The notes under the pieces were generated by a model. The model searched no databases. It was not told where the DNA came from and worked only from the letters and a program-made list of their open reading frames with translations. DNA of 6,669 bases, from NCBI GenBank assembly GCA_021801545.1, contig JAJYXX010000086.1, positions 1 to 6,669 on the forward strand. Direction: 5' to 3'. The stretch comes from Chloroflexota bacterium (lineage in GTDB: Bacteria > Chloroflexota > Limnocylindria > Limnocylindrales > CSP1-4). The translations under genes and the position numbers were made by a program. Shown here piece by piece: positions 4,540 to 6,669 of the stretch (the first letter of the stretch is position 1; every line of letters starts with the position of its first letter).

Positions 4540-5964
4540 ATGCCCGTCTCCCCGTCTCGAACGCCCCGCGCCGTGCCTGCCCTCGTCGCCGCGCTGGCGA
4601 CCGCGCTTCTGCTGGCGAGCAGCCCGCTCGCGGTCCGCGCCGAGGAGACGCCCGCTCCGTCCGCAACCGCCGCACCGACACCGACGCCGAGCGACCCGCC
4701 CGCTCCAACGCCCGCCCCAACCCCGACCGACTCGCCGCCCCCGGCGCCGGTCGTCCCGCCCGGACCCGTCTTCATGCCGGGACCGATCCCGGTCGCCGGC
4801 ACGATCACGCTCTACGGCCGCGGCTACGGCCACGGCGTCGGGATGTCGCAGTGGGGTGCCCGGGGACGAGCGCTCGCCGGCCAGGACGCAGCGACGATCC
4901 TCGCCCACTACTACCAGGCGACGACCTTCGCCACGATTGACCCGTCGGCACCGATCCGGGTCCTTCTCGTCTCGAACTTCAGCCCGACGCCCGACCGACC
5001 CGCCCGGATCGTCGGGCTGAACGGGCCGTGGACGATCGACGGGCTCGGTGCCCTCTTCCCCCCGGCCGCCGCCCTGACGCTCAGCCCGCGGCCCGGCAGC
5101 TGGCAGGCCAGCGTGGCCGCTGCCGACGGAACGGTGCTCTGGTCCGCCCCGGTGACGGGCGATCTCGTGGCTCGCCCGGCCGCCCCGCACACGCTCCTCC
5201 AGGTGGCCTTCAAGGCGAGTGCCTCGAACGTCTACCGAGGTGCCGTGCGGCTGATCACGACGAGCCGTGTCACGGCTGTCAACGAGCTCGGCATCGACGA
5301 GTACCTGCTCGGCGTCGTGCCGGCCGAGATGTCGTACCGCTGGCCGGCCGAGGCGCTGAAGGCACAGGCGATCGCCGCCCGGACCTACGCACTCCGCCGA
5401 CTGCGCCCCACCGCGCCATGGGACGTCCACGACGACACCCGCTCCCAGGTCTACCGCGGGGTGCTGGTCGAGCGGCCGTCGGTCACCCGGGCGATCCTTG
5501 ACACGCGCGGCCAGGTGCTGATGGTCGGGGCGACCGTGGCGAACACGCCGTTCCATTCGGCCGACGGCGGAGCGACGGAGAGCAATGAGTTCGTCTGGAC
5601 CCGGGCCGACGGGGCGGTGATCGGCAAACCCTCTCCGGAGCTCCGCGGCTCGAGCGACCGGGCGCCGGACGGCACGCCCTACGACGCGGCCTCGCCGTCG
5701 GCGAGCTGGCGGACGGCGACCTACTCGATCGAGAGCTTCTCCGCGATCATGGCCGCCAACCCGCGGACAGCGGTCGGGCTCGTGACCGCGATCGCCTTCT
5801 CGCGCCCGGGCATCTCCGGCCGCGTCGTGAGCGTGACGCTCTACGGCATGGCCGGCGTGAAGACGGTCTCCGGGACGCTCTTCCAGGCGGTCTTCAACGC
5901 GCACCGGCCGCCGCGCCACCCGGCTCTGCGCAGCACGCTGATCGACCTGATGCCGATCCCCTGA
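4540..5964 (+). CDS. Secreted SpoIID/LytB-domain peptidoglycan-modifying protein
   Basis: Predicted 474-residue exported protein. Residues 1-34 are a signal peptide ending VRA. A Pro/Thr/Ser-rich linker follows (about 37-80). The GRGYGHGVGMSQWGARG motif is at 94-109, followed by ILAHYYQ. The SpoIID core has DEYLLGVVPAEM (253-264), with E263 at the position of the proposed catalytic Glu, then WPAEALKAQAIAARTYALR, SQVYRG, a GQVL block and HSADGGATESNEFVW. SpoIID proteins are lytic transglycosylases or amidase enhancers that act on denuded glycan strands. Here the GHG-MSQ motif precedes the SpoIID core instead of following it as in Bacillus SpoIID, an order also seen in actinobacterial members. 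The protein has no cysteine, so the Cys zinc ligands described for clostridial SpoIID are absent. Sporulation cannot be inferred from this gene. It lies downstream of ridA and of a hairpin leader. Family is confident; the exact reaction is less sure. Confidence 0.9.
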   Translation: MPVSPSRTPRAVPALVAALATALLLASSPLAVRAEETPAPSATAAPTPTPSDPPAPTPAPTPTDSPPPAPVVPPGPVFMPGPIPVAGTITLYGRGYGHGVGMSQWGARGRALAGQDAATILAHYYQATTFATIDPSAPIRVLLVSNFSPTPDRPARIVGLNGPWTIDGLGALFPPAAALTLSPRPGSWQASVAAADGTVLWSAPVTGDLVARPAAPHTLLQVAFKASASNVYRGAVRLITTSRVTAVNELGIDEYLLGVVPAEMSYRWPAEALKAQAIAARTYALRRLRPTAPWDVHDDTRSQVYRGVLVERPSVTRAILDTRGQVLMVGATVANTPFHSADGGATESNEFVWTRADGAVIGKPSPELRGSSDRAPDGTPYDAASPSASWRTATYSIESFSAIMAANPRTAVGLVTAIAFSRPGISGRVVSVTLYGMAGVKTVSGTLFQAVFNAHRPPRHPALRSTLIDLMPIP

Positions 5965-5965
5965 C

Positions 5966-5984
5966 GCTGGCGCCCCTGGCCAGC
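5966..5984 (+). terminator. Possible hairpin terminator after the SpoIID-like gene
   Basis: GCTGGC (5966-5971) pairs perfectly with GCCAGC (5979-5984) around a 7-nt loop, beginning 1 nt after the stop codon. No T-run follows, so it is not a canonical intrinsic terminator. A transcript end is plausible here because a new promoter appears about 80 nt downstream. Confidence 0.3.
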
Positions 5985-6061
5985 CGCCGGACTCGCCCGC
6001 CGCCGGACGCGCCCGGGCATCGCCGGGCTCGCCCGCGAGAGTGCTGGACTCGCTCTATCCC

Positions 6062-6090
6062 TTGACAGTCTCCAGTCTGTGTGCCAGACT
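6062..6090 (+). promoter_or_regulatory. Promoter of the Fur-catalase operon
   Basis: A perfect -35 TTGACA (6062-6067) is followed after exactly 17 nt by CAGACT (6085-6090). This keeps the important A at position 2 and T at position 6 of the -10, with 3 of 6 matches overall. The expected transcription start is about 6096-6098, on or next to the GTG at 6097. This implies a leaderless message and rules out the upstream in-frame GTG at 6079, which would not be transcribed. Confidence 0.6.
6074..6090. promoter_or_regulatory. Candidate Fur-family operator (AGTCTG-N5-CAGACT)
   Basis: AGTCTG (6074-6079) and CAGACT (6085-6090) are perfect reverse complements with a 5-nt spacer. The site fills the spacer and covers the whole -10 element of the promoter, where a bound dimer would block RNA polymerase. 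Autoregulation by the downstream Fur-family protein is the natural inference. The sequence is more GC-rich than classical Bacillus Per boxes. Confidence 0.5.
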
Positions 6091-6096
6091 CGCCCG

Positions 6097-6552
6097 GTGG
6101 ATGCCCCCCGAGCAGCCGCCGCCGACGCGTCGCTCCCGACGGCCGAAGCACGCCTCCGCGCGGCCGGGCTGCGGGTCACGGCCCAGCGGCTGGCGATCCT
6201 GGCCGCGCTCGACGCGACACGCAGCCACCCCCACGTCACCTGGCTCGTCGAGGAGACCCGGCGCCGGCTCGGGGCCGTCTCGACCCAGGCCGTCTACGAC
6301 GCGCTCGCCAGCCTCACGGCCGCCGGCCTCGTCCGGCGGATCGAGCCGGCCGGCAGCCCGGCCCGCTTCGAAGCACGGACCGGGGACAACCACCACCACG
6401 TCGTCTGTCGACGGTGCGGCGCCGCCGCCGACGTCGACTGCGTCGTGGGTGCAGCGCCCTGCCTGGAGCCGTCCGCCAGCGCAGGCTTCGTCATCGACGA
6501 GGCGGAGATCACCTTCTGGGGTCTCTGCCCGACCTGTCAGCACGCCACCTGA
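6097..6552 (+). CDS. Fur-family transcriptional regulator, FurA/CatR/PerR-like
   Basis: Predicted 151-residue cytoplasmic metal-dependent repressor. The N-terminal winged helix includes GLRVTAQRLAIL and the recognition helix STQAVYDAL. The dimerisation domain holds two structural-zinc CxxC pairs, C104-C107 and C144-C147. Regulatory-metal candidates, aligned by eye with Bacillus PerR, are H44 (His37), E92 (Asp85), H99 and H101 (His91, His93) and D112 (Asp104). Asp rather than Glu at D112 is associated with peroxide sensing in PerR. The GDNHHH, DVDC-VG-APCL and FWGLCPTC blocks match actinobacterial FurA/CatR proteins. GTG 6097 was chosen because the promoter places the transcript start there; no Shine-Dalgarno is present. 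The catalase start follows 22 nt after the stop, so the two are almost certainly co-transcribed. Probable role: peroxide-relieved, autoregulated repressor of the catalase. Confidence 0.9.
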   Translation: MDAPRAAAADASLPTAEARLRAAGLRVTAQRLAILAALDATRSHPHVTWLVEETRRRLGAVSTQAVYDALASLTAAGLVRRIEPAGSPARFEARTGDNHHHVVCRRCGAAADVDCVVGAAPCLEPSASAGFVIDEAEITFWGLCPTCQHAT

Positions 6553-6574
6553 ACAGCGAACGGAGAGCCGAGCC

Positions 6575-6669
6575 ATGACCGATCGACGACCCCCCATCAC
6601 CACGACCGACGCCGGCATTCCGGCACCGAGCGACGAGTTCTCGCTCTCGGTCGGCCCGAACGGACCGCT
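6575..6669 (+). CDS. Monofunctional haem catalase, N-terminal fragment cut by window edge
   Basis: Only 31 complete codons are present. After MTDRR the protein reads PITTTDAGIPAPSDEFSLSV and then GPNGP, matching the highly conserved start of clade KatA/KatE catalases (TT-GxP---NS-T-GP-GP). The haem pocket, catalytic His and distal residues lie beyond the window. A Shine-Dalgarno GGAGAG (6562-6567) sits 7 nt before the ATG. Catalases of this type break hydrogen peroxide into water and oxygen in the cytoplasm. The upstream Fur-family regulator, 22 nt away, strongly supports the assignment because such regulators commonly precede the catalase they control. The bifunctional KatG type is excluded by the N-terminal sequence. 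The katA versus katE subtype cannot be decided from this fragment. Confidence 0.85.
   Translation, partial: MTDRRPPITTTDAGIPAPSDEFSLSVGPNGP

Larger units (their letters stand above)
5986..6095 (+). repeat. Degenerate 13-nt repeat array upstream of the Fur-family gene
   Basis: Five related 13-mers occur: GCCGGACTCGCCC (5986-5998), GCCGGACGCGCCC (6002-6014), GCCGGGCTCGCCC (6022-6034), GCTGGACTCGCTC (6043-6055) and GCCAGACTCGCCC (6083-6095). A sixth, much weaker match starts near 6064. Successive starts are 16, 20, 21 and 40 nt apart, so most copies lie about two helical turns apart. The first two are part of a 16-nt tandem repeat with one mismatch. The last copy overlaps the -10 region and the right arm of the inverted repeat. 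It may be repeated binding sites or simply decayed tandem duplication. Confidence 0.5.

Noticed and set aside
4066..5919. Open minus-strand frame of 617 codons opposite RidA and SpoIID
   Set aside because: Same Arg/Gly/Asp-rich, domain-free composition, antisense to two genes with clear family motifs and ribosome-binding sites.
5983..6095. CRISPR-like array
   Set aside because: The repeats are only about 13 nt, degenerate, with 3-8 nt gaps mostly, and no cas genes are nearby.
6079..6096. Upstream GTG at 6079 as start of the Fur-family gene
   Set aside because: It lies between the -35 and -10 elements, so the predicted transcript would not include it; it also has no ribosome-binding site.

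Overview
The window is about 70% GC with strong G/C third-position bias. It carries six ordinary bacterial genes, two of them cut by the window edges. The base composition, long Pro/Ser/Thr linkers in two secreted enzymes, a SpoIID/LytB-type protein and an actinobacterial-style FurA/CatR regulator suggest a GC-rich monoderm, either a soil or aquatic Chloroflexota (Limnocylindria/Ellin6529-like) or an actinobacterium. This placement is inferred from composition and protein flavour only.

Layout. Positions 1-192 (minus) hold the N-terminal 64 residues of a DUF72/YecE-like protein. It is divergent from 490-2763 (plus), a secreted multidomain GH18 glycosidase. The 297-nt region between them has two strong inverted repeats. 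Next, all on the plus strand, come 2918-3952, a ROK-family protein that has lost the ROK catalytic and zinc motifs; 4045-4425, RidA; 4540-5964, a secreted SpoIID/LytB-type peptidoglycan enzyme; 6097-6552, a Fur-family (FurA/CatR/PerR-like) regulator; and 6575-6669, the first 31 residues of a monofunctional haem catalase.

How the genes may work together. GH18 and SpoIID are both exported, cysteine-free and carry Pro-rich linkers, so they probably act on extracellular glycans or peptidoglycan. The ROK-like protein between them resembles an amino-sugar kinase but probably cannot phosphorylate. RidA is general metabolic housekeeping. The Fur-catalase pair is a classic peroxide-defence operon. It has a recognisable promoter whose -10 element lies inside a perfect AGTCTG-N5-CAGACT inverted repeat, and the regulator is probably translated from a leaderless GTG.

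No RNA genes, mobile elements, CRISPR arrays or clearly new multi-gene system were found. The points most worth a second look are the degenerate ROK protein, the roughly 20-nt-spaced degenerate repeat array upstream of the Fur gene, the operator/leaderless promoter, and the hairpin leader before the SpoIID gene. The very long minus-strand reading frames opposite GH18/ROK and RidA/SpoIID are high-GC shadows.
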